From: QHCE01 sp041743105
Lineage (GTDB): Bacteria; Actinomycetota; Actinomycetes; Mycobacteriales; QHCE01
Reading direction: 5' to 3'
Length of the DNA: 61,917 bases
Assembly (NCBI GenBank): GCA_041743105.1
Contig: JBGTNI010000045.1
Span: 1-61,917, forward strand
Shown: in pieces, positions 23,835 through 31,547 of the stretch
How the letters are laid out: each line of letters opens with the position of its first letter
Numbering within the stretch: position 1 is the first letter of the stretch
Program-made: the position numbers and the translations under genes
Notes under the pieces: model-generated
What the model was told of the DNA's origin: nothing
The model's database searches: none
The model's input: only the letters and a program-made list of their open reading frames with translations

Positions 23835-24071
23835 ATGAGGACCATTGGGGTTTACGAAGCGAAAACTCATCTAGCGCGTCTGCTCGACGAGGCCGCGTCG
23901 GGTGAAAGCCTGGTTATCACGAAACATGGTGTGCCACACGCAATGCTCGGTCCAGCCAAATCGAAATCACAGCCAGTAAAAAAAGTCGTGGCCGCACTCC
24001 GCGCTGCCCGGAAAGGACTGTTCCTAGGTGACCTCTCGATCCGCGGCATGATCGACGAAGGTCGGCGCTAA
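23835..24071 (+). CDS. VapB-type antitoxin (Phd/YefM family)
   Basis: 78 residues. The N-terminal MRTIGVYEAKTHLARLLDEAASGESLVITKHG is the Phd/YefM DNA-binding fold. The C-terminal tail (KGLFLGDLSIRGMIDEGRR) is the usual toxin-wrapping segment of VapB partners. The stop abuts the toxin start without a gap. A perfect inverted repeat immediately upstream is the expected operator. Confidence 0.93.
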   Translation: MRTIGVYEAKTHLARLLDEAASGESLVITKHGVPHAMLGPAKSKSQPVKKVVAALRAARKGLFLGDLSIRGMIDEGRR

Positions 24072-24482
24072 ATGACATTCGTGCTCGATGCTTCCGTCAC
24101 TATGGCATGGTGTTTCGAAGACGAATCGGCGCCGGTAAGCGAGGCCGCACTTGACCTCCTCGACGAAGAAAGCGCTGTGACGCCAGCCATCTGGCCGCTA
24201 GAAGTCAGCAATGTACTCATCATGGCTCAACGTCGCGATCGGCTCACCGCTGCTCAGGCAGCGAGGTTCGTCGCTCTGCTCAATGACTTACCTATATCCA
24301 TCGACGCTGTGACGATCGATATCGCAACCATCCTGGCCCTCGGCCGAGAGCACAAACTGTCGGCATACGACAGTGCCTACCTCGTACTGGCAGAGCGAGA
24401 AGGGTGCGCGTTAGCGACCCTTAACGCCAAGCTCGCCCAGGCCGCTCGGGCGGCTGGAGTTTCGCTGATCGGAAGCTCCTGA
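24072..24482 (+). CDS. VapC-type PIN-domain toxin
   Basis: A 136-residue PIN-domain ribonuclease with the acidic residues expected of the family: D6 in FVLDASVTMAW, the Glu in WPLEVSNVL, and the aspartates in SAYDSAYLVLA and near TLNAKLAQAA. VapC toxins cleave tRNA or rRNA when released from VapB. The last 33 codons match, nearly base for base, the fragment at 25152-25250. Confidence 0.93.
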   Translation: MTFVLDASVTMAWCFEDESAPVSEAALDLLDEESAVTPAIWPLEVSNVLIMAQRRDRLTAAQAARFVALLNDLPISIDAVTIDIATILALGREHKLSAYDSAYLVLAEREGCALATLNAKLAQAARAAGVSLIGSS

Positions 24483-24499
24483 CATCAAGCCGTGCAGCT

Positions 24500-24874
24500 T
24501 TAGGAGACGAGTTGATGGGCTCTCTGATACGACACTCCAAGTAACTTCCCTACGTCACGCAGCGGCATACCATCGGAGTGCAGTTCGCGGGCAGCGATCC
24601 GGACTTCCCGCGCGGCCTCGGACTGAGCGTAAGAGGATTGAGCACGCAGCTGCTCAGCATGTGCTAAATGTTGCGCAATGCGTGAAGGCAACGTTGTCAC
24701 TACATCGAGTTCGAAATTTTCTGAATCTTGGCCAGTCATTATCGAGATGACGTCCTTTGCCATCTCCGGGATTTCTCGCAAGTTCCGAGCTTGGGTGACA
24801 CGACCGAGTTCTGGCACCTCGACATGCCAAAATTTTCCGACCCGCTCAGCGGTAACTTGATACCTTTTGCTCAT
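24500..24874 (-). CDS. HicB-type antitoxin
   Basis: 124 residues from ATG 24874, which overlaps the hicA stop by 4 bp. The N-terminal partly degraded RNase H-like HicB domain (KRYQVTAERVGKFWHVEVPE) precedes a C-terminal HTH (DGMPLRDVGKLLGVSYQRAHQLVS). The C-terminal HTH suits DNA-binding autoregulation. Gene order is toxin first, hicA-hicB, as is usual. Confidence 0.85.
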   Translation of the reverse strand: MSKRYQVTAERVGKFWHVEVPELGRVTQARNLREIPEMAKDVISIMTGQDSENFELDVVTTLPSRIAQHLAHAEQLRAQSSYAQSEAAREVRIAARELHSDGMPLRDVGKLLGVSYQRAHQLVS

Positions 24875-25083
24875 CGCCACCACCCTTTTCCCAGTTCGGT
24901 CTCACATTCTTTGAAGATGCCTTGCGCAGTATGTTCGTTGATCTCAGTATGGCGCGGGATAGGAATCATCTCGGCACCGAGTTTGTACACCGTGTGGTTA
25001 CCACCCTCTCGGAGAAGCTTCCAACCGACACCTTGCTCCTTGGCCTCCTGGGCGATCCTACCGATGAGCACCCGTCGCTTCAC
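24871..25083 (-). CDS. HicA-type mRNA interferase toxin
   Basis: A 70-residue double-stranded RNA-binding-fold toxin. It shows KLLREGGNHTVYKLG, where the His of the GGNH segment is the catalytic residue in HicA, followed by IPIPRHTEINEHTAQGIFKE. The family cleaves mRNA and tmRNA. The promoter region carries a 9-mer identical to half of the vapBC operator. Confidence 0.88.
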   Translation of the reverse strand: MKRRVLIGRIAQEAKEQGVGWKLLREGGNHTVYKLGAEMIPIPRHTEINEHTAQGIFKECETELGKGWWR

Positions 25084-25088
25084 CCAAG

Positions 25089-25129
25089 CTAGTCTAGGTA
25101 TAGATAGACAAATTCGTCAATAGCGCTAT
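25089..25129 (-). promoter_or_regulatory. hicAB promoter/operator region
   Basis: CTAGTCTAG (25089-25097) is the same 9-mer as the vapBC operator half-site. GTCTA (25092-25096) and TAGAC (25105-25109) form a looser inverted repeat, and ATAGCGCTAT (25120-25129) is a perfect palindrome. Read with transcription, TTGACG and TAGACT are 18 bp apart and could be -35 and -10 boxes, so the shared 9-mer may overlap the -10. Confidence 0.5.
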
Positions 25130-25151
25130 AGACACCGCAGGTGGGAATGAC

Positions 25152-25250
25152 TACCTCGTGTTGGCAGAGCGAGAAGGGTGCGCGTTAGCGACCCTTGACG
25201 CCAAGCTCGTCCAGGTCGCTCGGGCGGCTGGAGTTCCGCTGATCGGCTAG
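25152..25250 (+). pseudogene. vapC C-terminal fragment
   Basis: The 32 codons starting YLVLAEREGCALATLDAKL and ending PLIG-stop differ from the end of the intact vapC (24072-24482) at only a few positions. No start codon or upstream PIN sequence is present. The stop overlaps the 3' end of unknown paralogue 3 on the other strand, so a duplication brought both ends together. Confidence 0.85.
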
Positions 25251-25936
25251 GTGCTGTTTGGTCCGAGAGCTCTGCCACCGCGCCGATTGTTGCCTCCCGA
25301 CGCGTCCCACGGAATCCCCCCTGGGACACCTGGCGTGGTCGGGCCAGAGTGGGTCTGTGCCGCCCCCCTGGTGCCCAACAATACGTCGAACTGAGTTTTG
25401 ACAGCTTGCGCTACCTCCTGCGGCTCTTGGCCCAAAGCAGGCAGAACGTACAGCGGCACATTCAGGGCGTCCGCCCGCCGCCGGATGGCCGGCTCGTAAT
25501 GCGCATCAATGTGATCCACTCTGGGCAACAAGAACAACTGGCGGGCTCTCGGATCGACCATGACCTGGGCGACAGAATCTGCGTGGGGCGCGGCCCTGGG
25601 ACTGTCTGACGACGCGGCAGGGACAAGAAAGACCGCTACGTCGAGCACACGATCCAAAGACCTAAACAACTGGTCGGAGAACTCAGCGTCGTGGGTAAGC
25701 GGATCGCCCCCAACATCTGATCCAATCACGAGCAAACGCGTTAGCACACTACCGCCTTTACCCCACACCGCCACCGGAATTGCATGTTGACCTCCGCTGG
25801 CAACGTCTTGATCGCTTAACGCGGTGCCCGTCCGGGGGAGCTGCAACCCCTCACCATCTCTTGCGGCTCCAACCGCGTATTCGAGGCGCGCACGCTCGTT
25901 GAACGTGTCGCCGACAACCTCGTTCCGAAGTTCCAT
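25247..25936 (-). CDS. Unrecognised protein, paralogue 3 of the local family
   Basis: 229 residues from ATG 25936 (MELRNEVVGDTFNERARL), aligned with the MRFQGEVAGELYDRG start of paralogue 2; the frame opens at 25984. It shares HAIPVAVWGKGG, a central alpha/beta domain (LLVIGSDVG, VAVFLVPAA, RQLFLLPRV, LYVLPALG) and the tail PGGIPWDASG...ALGP. No known domain is recognised. The stop overlaps the vapC fragment. A scaffold or partner protein of a contact-dependent or phage-related system is possible, but that is speculation. Confidence 0.65.
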   Translation of the reverse strand: MELRNEVVGDTFNERARLEYAVGAARDGEGLQLPRTGTALSDQDVASGGQHAIPVAVWGKGGSVLTRLLVIGSDVGGDPLTHDAEFSDQLFRSLDRVLDVAVFLVPAASSDSPRAAPHADSVAQVMVDPRARQLFLLPRVDHIDAHYEPAIRRRADALNVPLYVLPALGQEPQEVAQAVKTQFDVLLGTRGAAQTHSGPTTPGVPGGIPWDASGGNNRRGGRALGPNST

Positions 25937-26114
25937 ACGAACACCGTAAAAGGCAGGGACTCCGAAAGCTACTGCTAGGGGCAACGAGTCTGTGGCAATA
26001 TTTCTGAGTTGCGGGGCGTCCGCTAGGACGGACGACAGGCGGCAGCGCCTGGTTATCCAGCCGGTAAAGAGCCCGCTCGGCCACGTCAGCTAGGACCATG
26101 GCTAAGCTCGCTTC

Positions 26115-26561
26115 GTGAGCGATGCTTGGGAGCCCACGATGGCGGGTGTACTACGACTGCCCTCGGGCCGGTTCGTTCGCGGCCGGGGACTCCGTCGCCC
26201 CCTCCCAGCAGGGCAGGTGCCGCTCTTCGCGCTGTATCTGCTCGGACACCAACCGCCCCCCGTCCCTTGGGAAACTCGCTGGCTTCGCTGGCCCGACTTC
26301 TGGTTGCCGTCTGACCACACTGCCACCGGGGACGCGCTACGCGAGGCATGGGGGCGCGCCGAGACCGAACGCGTCGAAATCGCCTGCGGCGGCGGAAATG
26401 GGCGAACCGGCACGGCACTGGCCTGCCTCGCAATACTGGACGGGGTGCCCAACCGCGAGGCGGTCGCCTACGTCCGGAAGCATTACGCCCCACGCGCTGT
26501 GGAGACACCCTGGCAACGCCGCTTCGTCTCCCGCTTCGGAGTAGTGACCCGCCAGACCTAA
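26115..26561 (+). CDS. Protein-tyrosine-phosphatase-like protein
   Basis: 148 residues with a Cys-based phosphatase loop ACGGGNGRTGTALA (C-x5-R with Thr after Arg) near residues 94-107. The N-terminal segment LRLPSGRFVRGRGLRRPLP and WPDFWLP recur in small actinobacterial phosphatase-like proteins. GTG 26115 is the likely start; ATG 26139 is also possible. The usual Asp general acid is not obvious, so activity is uncertain. It overlaps the convergent MerR gene by 4 bp at the 3' end. Confidence 0.75.
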   Translation: MSDAWEPTMAGVLRLPSGRFVRGRGLRRPLPAGQVPLFALYLLGHQPPPVPWETRWLRWPDFWLPSDHTATGDALREAWGRAETERVEIACGGGNGRTGTALACLAILDGVPNREAVAYVRKHYAPRAVETPWQRRFVSRFGVVTRQT

Positions 26562-27289
26562 AACGCCTGTGTACCCACGGCAGCCTCCCGAGAGGTCGCT
26601 CTCATCGGTGGGATCAACGTACTGAGCGCGGCGGCACCGTCGAGGAGAGCTCTCGATCGGGCATCGATGCTTGCGTCTCGGGCGGCCAGTGTGGTCATTA
26701 CTTCATCCCATCGGTGGGTGCGTCGCAGCTCCGGCATCAAGGCTTGAAGCGGGGCGATGCGGTAGCCAGCCATACGTAGCTGATGGGCGATCCGCGCGTC
26801 TCGGACATCGTCGGGGAAGTACCGTCGAGGTCCTCGCGGGGAGGCTCGACGGGGCACAACGAGGCCTTCCGCGTCCCAGTGCCGCAACGTCGAGGGGCGC
26901 ACACCGAGCGCGACGGCGAGCTCAGAGATGCTCATGGCGTCTGATGGGCGTACATCGTCGATCGGTTCCTCGGAGATTGTCGCGGCGGCCTCTTTGGCCA
27001 GCTTGAGCTCCCGCCGTTCCGTGTCGAGTCGAGCGTGTGCAGCGTCGATGAGGGCGAGCAGGTCCGAAGTGAGATGTGCGTGCGCTGCGTGCATGATCCT
27101 CTTGGCCTCGACCGACCCTGTGCCCTCCGCGAGAGCTCTATAGGCCAGCGCGCAGCGCAGATGCGTCTCGTCGTAGATCCGGTATCCCGTGCTGGTGCGC
27201 GTCGCTGGAGGTAGCACGCCGTCGCGCTCGAGATTGCGCACCTGTTGGACGGAGTACCCGGCATGTCGCGCAACATCGATCGTCCGCAT
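26558..27289 (-). CDS. Two-domain MerR-family regulator (TioE-like)
   Basis: About 243 residues from ATG 27289 (MRTIDVARHAGYSVQQVRNL). There are two MerR-type HTH regions: the N-terminal one (through GYRIYDETHLRCALAYRALA) and a second near residues 150-215 (SISELAVALGVRPSTLRHWD, then YRIAPLQALMPELRR). A coiled-coil linker joins them. A tandem MerR arrangement like this occurs in TioE-type regulators. It is divergent from a DUF6194 gene, a pairing that suggests that gene is its target. Confidence 0.82.
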   Translation of the reverse strand: MRTIDVARHAGYSVQQVRNLERDGVLPPATRTSTGYRIYDETHLRCALAYRALAEGTGSVEAKRIMHAAHAHLTSDLLALIDAAHARLDTERRELKLAKEAAATISEEPIDDVRPSDAMSISELAVALGVRPSTLRHWDAEGLVVPRRASPRGPRRYFPDDVRDARIAHQLRMAGYRIAPLQALMPELRRTHRWDEVMTTLAARDASIDARSRALLDGAAALSTLIPPMRATSREAAVGTQAF

Positions 27290-27355
27290 ATTGGCTGACT
27301 TGCGACTTCTCACCAGTCCACCTCGGCGTGTTTGGGCCAAAGTCTCCACAAGCAC

Positions 27356-27853
27356 ATGAATGAAACGCTAGAACACATGAGTATCGACGAGATCATGGAG
27401 TTTCTCAACGACCTCGATGGAGTTCTGACGCTGCGGCCAGCACCCGGCGACGGTTCACCCGAGATCAGTTGGGGCGACACGTTCTTCTATTACGCACCCG
27501 ATGGCGAGGTCCCGAAGACAACCCAGCCCTTCGCGACGATCGTGACGAAGGACTACCCGGGCGACGAGCGATCACGTCTGAACCGTCCCGACACCTTCCG
27601 CCTGAACCTCTTCGCAGGGAAAGAAGCCTTCATCAGCTGGACAGGCCAACAGCCGCGCGAACCTACCACGAGTGAGGTCGACCCGAGCGTGGCCGACTCC
27701 GTGATCGCACACGCAGTCTACGGCAGCCTGGGCTGGCTAGCTGTGGTGAACCCGGGGTCGCGAACAGAGTCAGCGATCCGAGAGCTGCTTTGCACGGCCC
27801 ACCACCTGGCCCGCTCGCGCTACCAGCGGCGCGCCAGACCGAGATCGCTCTGA
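27356..27853 (+). CDS. DUF6194 family protein
   Basis: 165 residues. The segments SIDEIMEFLNDLDGVLTLRP, SWGDTFFYYAPDG and PFATIVTKDYPGDE are characteristic of DUF6194, a small actinobacterial protein of unknown function. Starts are possible at ATG 27356 or 27377; the second is closer to the family start. It shares a 66-bp spacer with the divergent MerR regulator. The C-terminal tail after residue 145 is arginine-rich. Confidence 0.82.
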   Translation: MNETLEHMSIDEIMEFLNDLDGVLTLRPAPGDGSPEISWGDTFFYYAPDGEVPKTTQPFATIVTKDYPGDERSRLNRPDTFRLNLFAGKEAFISWTGQQPREPTTSEVDPSVADSVIAHAVYGSLGWLAVVNPGSRTESAIRELLCTAHHLARSRYQRRARPRSL

Positions 27854-28036
27854 TCTGCCGCACCGATCCAGCGAGCCGCATCGGTCGCCGACCGCGCTAG
27901 CCCAGAGGTGGTGGCGACGATCGAGACCTGGCGGCGAGAGTGCAGGTGTTCCGCGGCGCGGATCAGCTTTGGATTCGCCGTACACGGCATCACACGCATG
28001 AATCGGATCGTCACCGACAACGGCGCCTGCTACCGA

Positions 28037-28456
28037 TCAGACGTTAAACCCAATCGCTCGCAGCTGATCACGACCGTCATCGGTGATCTTGTCCGGACCC
28101 CACGGCGGAATCCAGACCCAATTGATGCGGAAATCGGCACAGAGTCCGCCGGTCGCGCCAGTGGTGAGCACCGCCCGGATCTGGTCTTCGATCACGTCGG
28201 TGAGCGGACATGCCGCCGACGTCAAAGTCATGTCGATGGTGGCCACGTTGGAGGAGTCGACATGAAGGCCGTACACCAACCCCAGATCGACCACGTTTAT
28301 ACCCAGTTCGGGGTCCACGACGTCACGTAGCGCCTCTTCCACATCGTCCACAGTGGCAATGGCGCCGGGTGGCTGGGCCAGTTGTGGCTCCGCCGGCTCG
28401 GTAATAGCCGCTGAAGTCTCGGGGCTTTCGGTGGTTCCAATCGCACTCTCGGTCAC
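28037..28456 (-). CDS. sufT: SufT (MIP18/DUF59 family) Fe-S maturation protein
   Basis: 139 residues. The DUF59 domain begins VDDVEEALRDVVDPELGINVVDLGLVYG (about 37-64) and continues through TSAACPLTDVIEDQI to a C-terminal WIPPWGPDKIT. An N-terminal ~35-residue acidic tail is variable. SufT assists maturation of specific Fe-S proteins. It starts with GTG, overlapping the sufU stop by 4 bp. It is last in the suf operon. A decayed duplicate of its 3' end lies at 23691-23790. Confidence 0.92.
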   Translation of the reverse strand: MTESAIGTTESPETSAAITEPAEPQLAQPPGAIATVDDVEEALRDVVDPELGINVVDLGLVYGLHVDSSNVATIDMTLTSAACPLTDVIEDQIRAVLTTGATGGLCADFRINWVWIPPWGPDKITDDGRDQLRAIGFNV

Positions 28457-28977
28457 CGCTCATCCCTCCCTACTAAGTCATTCGTTACTGAGTCATTCGT
28501 TTTTGCATCGGCCGCCAGCGCCGTCACGGTTGCTTCCTTGAATGCCATCCAGCTCAGCAGAGCACACTTCACTCGGGCCGGATAGCGGGACACACCCGCG
28601 AAAGCGATGCCATCACCCAGCAGATCTTCGTCGGGCTCGATCTGACCGCGACTGGCCATCAGCGCGGCGAAGTTGTCAAACAACTTCATCGCCTCGCCGA
28701 CACTGACACCCGTCACCTGATCGTGCAACACCGACGCGGCGGCCTGGCTGATCGAACAGCCTTGCGCGTCAAAGGAGACGTCGGCAACCTGCTCCCCCGC
28801 CAGCCTGACTCGCAGCCGGATCTCGTCCCCGCACGCGGGGTTGTACTGCTGTGACTCGGCATCGAACGGCTCGCGCAGCCCACGCCCATGTGGGTGCTTG
28901 TAGTGATCCAAAATAATGTCTTGGTACAGCTGCTCCAGCTGCTCCGAGCTGCCCGCGGCACTGGCCACTGCGCTCAC
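28453..28977 (-). CDS. sufU: SufU Fe-S scaffold / sulfur-transfer protein
   Basis: About 174 residues. The three conserved cysteines appear in PACGD, QGCSISQAA and VKCALLSW, with IILDHYKHPHGRGLREP at the N terminus. SufU is the zinc-dependent sulfurtransferase partner of SufS in Gram-positive SUF systems. The long frame to 29199 is sufS shadow. Possible GTG starts are 28980, 28977 and 28968; the GAGGGGGAGG before them fits 28977 or 28968. It follows sufS by about 16 bp. Confidence 0.92.
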   Translation of the reverse strand: MSAVASAAGSSEQLEQLYQDIILDHYKHPHGRGLREPFDAESQQYNPACGDEIRLRVRLAGEQVADVSFDAQGCSISQAAASVLHDQVTGVSVGEAMKLFDNFAALMASRGQIEPDEDLLGDGIAFAGVSRYPARVKCALLSWMAFKEATVTALAADAKTNDSVTNDLVGRDER

Positions 28978-28993
28978 CACCTCCCCCTCACCT

Positions 28994-30331
28994 TCAAACG
29001 CCGAAGAACCGTTGCGCTTCACGCACACCGACCAGCAGCGCGTGCACCTCGGAGCTGGTGTTGTACAACGCGAAGGTCGCCCGAATCGAGGCGGGAATGC
29101 CCAATCGCCGGTGCAGCGGCCACGCACAATGATGGCCAACTCGCACCGCGACGCCCAACGAATCCAGCACCTGACCCGCGTCGTGTGGGTGCACGCCATC
29201 GATCACGAAGGCCACCGAGCTCCCGCGCTGCGTTAGATCGGTCGGGCCGATCACACGCACCCCGTCGATGGCGGCGAGTCCGGCGAGGGTCTGCTGCGTG
29301 AGCGCCTGCTCGTGTGCCGCGACACGCGACATCCCCACCGCCGACAGGTAGCCGACAGCGGCGCCGAGCCCGACGGCCTGCGACGTCATCGGAACCCCGG
29401 CCTCGAAGCGCTGTGGCGGCGGCGCGAACGTAGTGTGCTCCATACGCACCAGCTCGATCATCGAACCGCCAGTGAGAAATGGCGGCATGGTTTCCAACAG
29501 CTCACGGCGACCGTACAGCATTCCGATGCCGGATGGGCCCAACATCTTGTGTCCAGAGAACACCGCGAAATCGACGTCTAGTTCGGCGAAGTTCACCGGT
29601 GCATGCGGCACCGACTGGCACGCATCTAGCAACACCAACGCCCCAACCTCGCGAGCACGGGCAACCAGCACCCGAACCGGGGAGATGGCGCCGGTGACGT
29701 TGGACTGGTGGGTGAACGCCAGCAGTTTGGTGCGCGGTGACAGTTGCACCGAGTCCAGATCGATTCGGCCATCGTCGGTGACGCCATACCAGCGCAGCGT
29801 GGCACCGGTGCGGGCGCACAACTGCTGCCAGGGCACCAGGTTCGCGTGATGCTCGGCCTCGGTGATGACAATCTCATCGCCGGGACCCAGCGCGAACGTA
29901 TCCGGGATAGGCTCGGCGGCGGTCTCCAGAGCCGCCGATGCGTTGCTCATCGCATAGGCGACCAGATTGATGGCCTCAGTGGCGTTCTTGGTGAACACCA
30001 CCTCACCTGCGCTGACGCCGACGAATCCGGCGACGCGCGCCCTCGCCGCCTCATAGGCGTCGGTGGCTTCCTCGGCGAGCTGGTGTGCACCTCGATGCAC
30101 CGCGGAATTGTGCTGCTCTAGAAACTCACGCTCCGCGTCGAGCACCTGACGGGGTCGTTGCGAAGTAGCTCCGGAGTCCAGATAGATCAGGGGCCGTCCG
30201 CCGCGTACCGTACGAGCCAGTATCGGGAAATCGGCCCGGATTGCCGCGGTGTCCAGCGGGGCGGCGTCGAGAGCAGCGGTGTCGTCGCCCAGCCGAGTCG
30301 GCGGCGGCGTTCCGATCACAGCTGGGTTCAT
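28994..30331 (-). CDS. sufS: Cysteine desulfurase SufS
   Basis: A 445-residue PLP enzyme that takes sulfur from cysteine for Fe-S assembly. It has IYLDSGATSQRP near residue 50, the PLP lysine in FSGHKMLGPSG, and the active-site cysteine in RVGHHCAWPLHRRLG. Length is slightly above typical because of a variable N-terminal ~28 residues. ATG 30331 overlaps the sufC stop by 4 bp. SufU follows directly as its sulfur acceptor. Confidence 0.97.
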   Translation of the reverse strand: MNPAVIGTPPPTRLGDDTAALDAAPLDTAAIRADFPILARTVRGGRPLIYLDSGATSQRPRQVLDAEREFLEQHNSAVHRGAHQLAEEATDAYEAARARVAGFVGVSAGEVVFTKNATEAINLVAYAMSNASAALETAAEPIPDTFALGPGDEIVITEAEHHANLVPWQQLCARTGATLRWYGVTDDGRIDLDSVQLSPRTKLLAFTHQSNVTGAISPVRVLVARAREVGALVLLDACQSVPHAPVNFAELDVDFAVFSGHKMLGPSGIGMLYGRRELLETMPPFLTGGSMIELVRMEHTTFAPPPQRFEAGVPMTSQAVGLGAAVGYLSAVGMSRVAAHEQALTQQTLAGLAAIDGVRVIGPTDLTQRGSSVAFVIDGVHPHDAGQVLDSLGVAVRVGHHCAWPLHRRLGIPASIRATFALYNTSSEVHALLVGVREAQRFFGV

Positions 30332-31104
30332 AACGTCACCGGAGCGTCAGCCTTCGACGGGGCGAAACGCTCGTAGCCTTCTGCTTCCAGGCGCTCGGCA
30401 AGCTCGGGACCGCCTTCTTCCACGATGCGGCCTCCCACGAAGACATGTACGACGTCGGGCTTGATGTAGTGCAGGATCCGGGTGTAGTGAGTGATCAACA
30501 GCAGCCCGGTCTCGCCACCGGCGCGCACCCGGTTCACACCCTCTGAGACCACACGCAGCGCATCGATGTCCAGGCCGGAGTCGGTCTCGTCCAGGATCGC
30601 AAACTTGGGCTTTAACAGCTCCAGCTGCAAAATCTCGTGCCGCTTCTTCTCGCCGCCGGAGAAACCTTCGTTGACGTTGCGCTCGGCGAACGCCGGGTCC
30701 ATGCCCAGCCGATCCATGGCGGCCTTTACCTCCTTCACCCACGTCCGTACCGCGGGCGGCTGGCCGCGCAACGCAGTGGCGGCCGTGCGCAGAAAGTTCG
30801 AGACGCTGACACCCGCGACTTCTACCGGATACTGCATCGCCAGAAACAGACCGGCGCGGGCACGCTCGTCGACGGAGAGTGAAAGAACATCGTGCCCGTC
30901 GAGAGTCACCGAACCACTGGTCACCGTATAGCGGGGGTGACCGGCGATCGCGTAGGCAAGAGTGGATTTGCCAGAACCGTTCGGACCCATGAGCGCATGC
31001 GTCTGTCCAGAGTTCACCACAAGGTTCACTCCGGACAGGATCGGTTTTTCCACGTCACCGGTGTTGACGGTGACGTGAAGATCGGTGATCTCAAGCATGC
31101 TCAC
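30328..31104 (-). CDS. sufC: SufC ATPase of the SufBCD complex
   Basis: 258 residues with Walker A GPNGSGKST, FLAMQYPVEVAGVSVSNFL as in SufC, the signature GFSGGEKKRHEILQ and Walker B AILDETDSGLDID. The ATPase powers the SufBD scaffold. Start is GTG 31104, overlapping the last base of the Rieske gene stop, or ATG 31098; the GGAAG sequence upstream favours the GTG. Confidence 0.97.
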   Translation of the reverse strand: MSMLEITDLHVTVNTGDVEKPILSGVNLVVNSGQTHALMGPNGSGKSTLAYAIAGHPRYTVTSGSVTLDGHDVLSLSVDERARAGLFLAMQYPVEVAGVSVSNFLRTAATALRGQPPAVRTWVKEVKAAMDRLGMDPAFAERNVNEGFSGGEKKRHEILQLELLKPKFAILDETDSGLDIDALRVVSEGVNRVRAGGETGLLLITHYTRILHYIKPDVVHVFVGGRIVEEGGPELAERLEAEGYERFAPSKADAPVTL

Positions 31105-31544
31105 TACTGCTCACTTCCGTGTTGAGATGATTCCTTGTCGTTGCGCGCGCCGGATGAGGGCGACTTAGCGGGATTGCCGGCTTGGGCTCCGGCCGGATCC
31201 AGCGCTACCTGCACGTCTTCTCCGACCACCCGAATCGGGTAGGTCTGCACCGGCTCGATGGCCGGAAGCTCCAGCGGCTCACCGGTACGCAGGTCAAATC
31301 GCGAACCGTGCAGCCAGCACTCGATGGCGCAGCCATCGACTTCGCCATCCGAGAGCGCCACCTCCGCATGTGAGCAGACATCGCGCAGTGCGAAGTACTC
31401 CCCTTGCGTGTGGACGACCACCACTGGCTCGTCGTCGATCTCCACGCCCAGCGCCTGACCGTCCACGAGATCGGCCACGCCGCAGACGCGGTGAAACTCC
31501 TTCGGGGCCGTACCGTTGGTCACGATCCGATGGTTCATAGACAC
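31104..31544 (-). CDS. Rieske-type ferredoxin inside the suf operon
   Basis: 146 residues. The Rieske cluster motifs are CSHAEVALSDG and CWLHGSRFDL (C-x-H and C-x2-H). The C-terminal ~30 residues are a polar tail. It likely passes electrons during cluster assembly or marks a non-haem oxygenase-type ferredoxin. Its position between sufD and sufC is found in other actinobacteria but not in M. tuberculosis. Confidence 0.92.
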   Translation of the reverse strand: MSMNHRIVTNGTAPKEFHRVCGVADLVDGQALGVEIDDEPVVVVHTQGEYFALRDVCSHAEVALSDGEVDGCAIECWLHGSRFDLRTGEPLELPAIEPVQTYPIRVVGEDVQVALDPAGAQAGNPAKSPSSGARNDKESSQHGSEQ

Positions 31545-31547
31545 GCC

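Noticed and set aside
27820..28020. 66-codon minus-strand frame between DUF6194 and sufT
   Set aside because: It overlaps the DUF6194 3' end, has no recognised domain and no ribosome-binding site. It might be a remnant, but I cannot support it.
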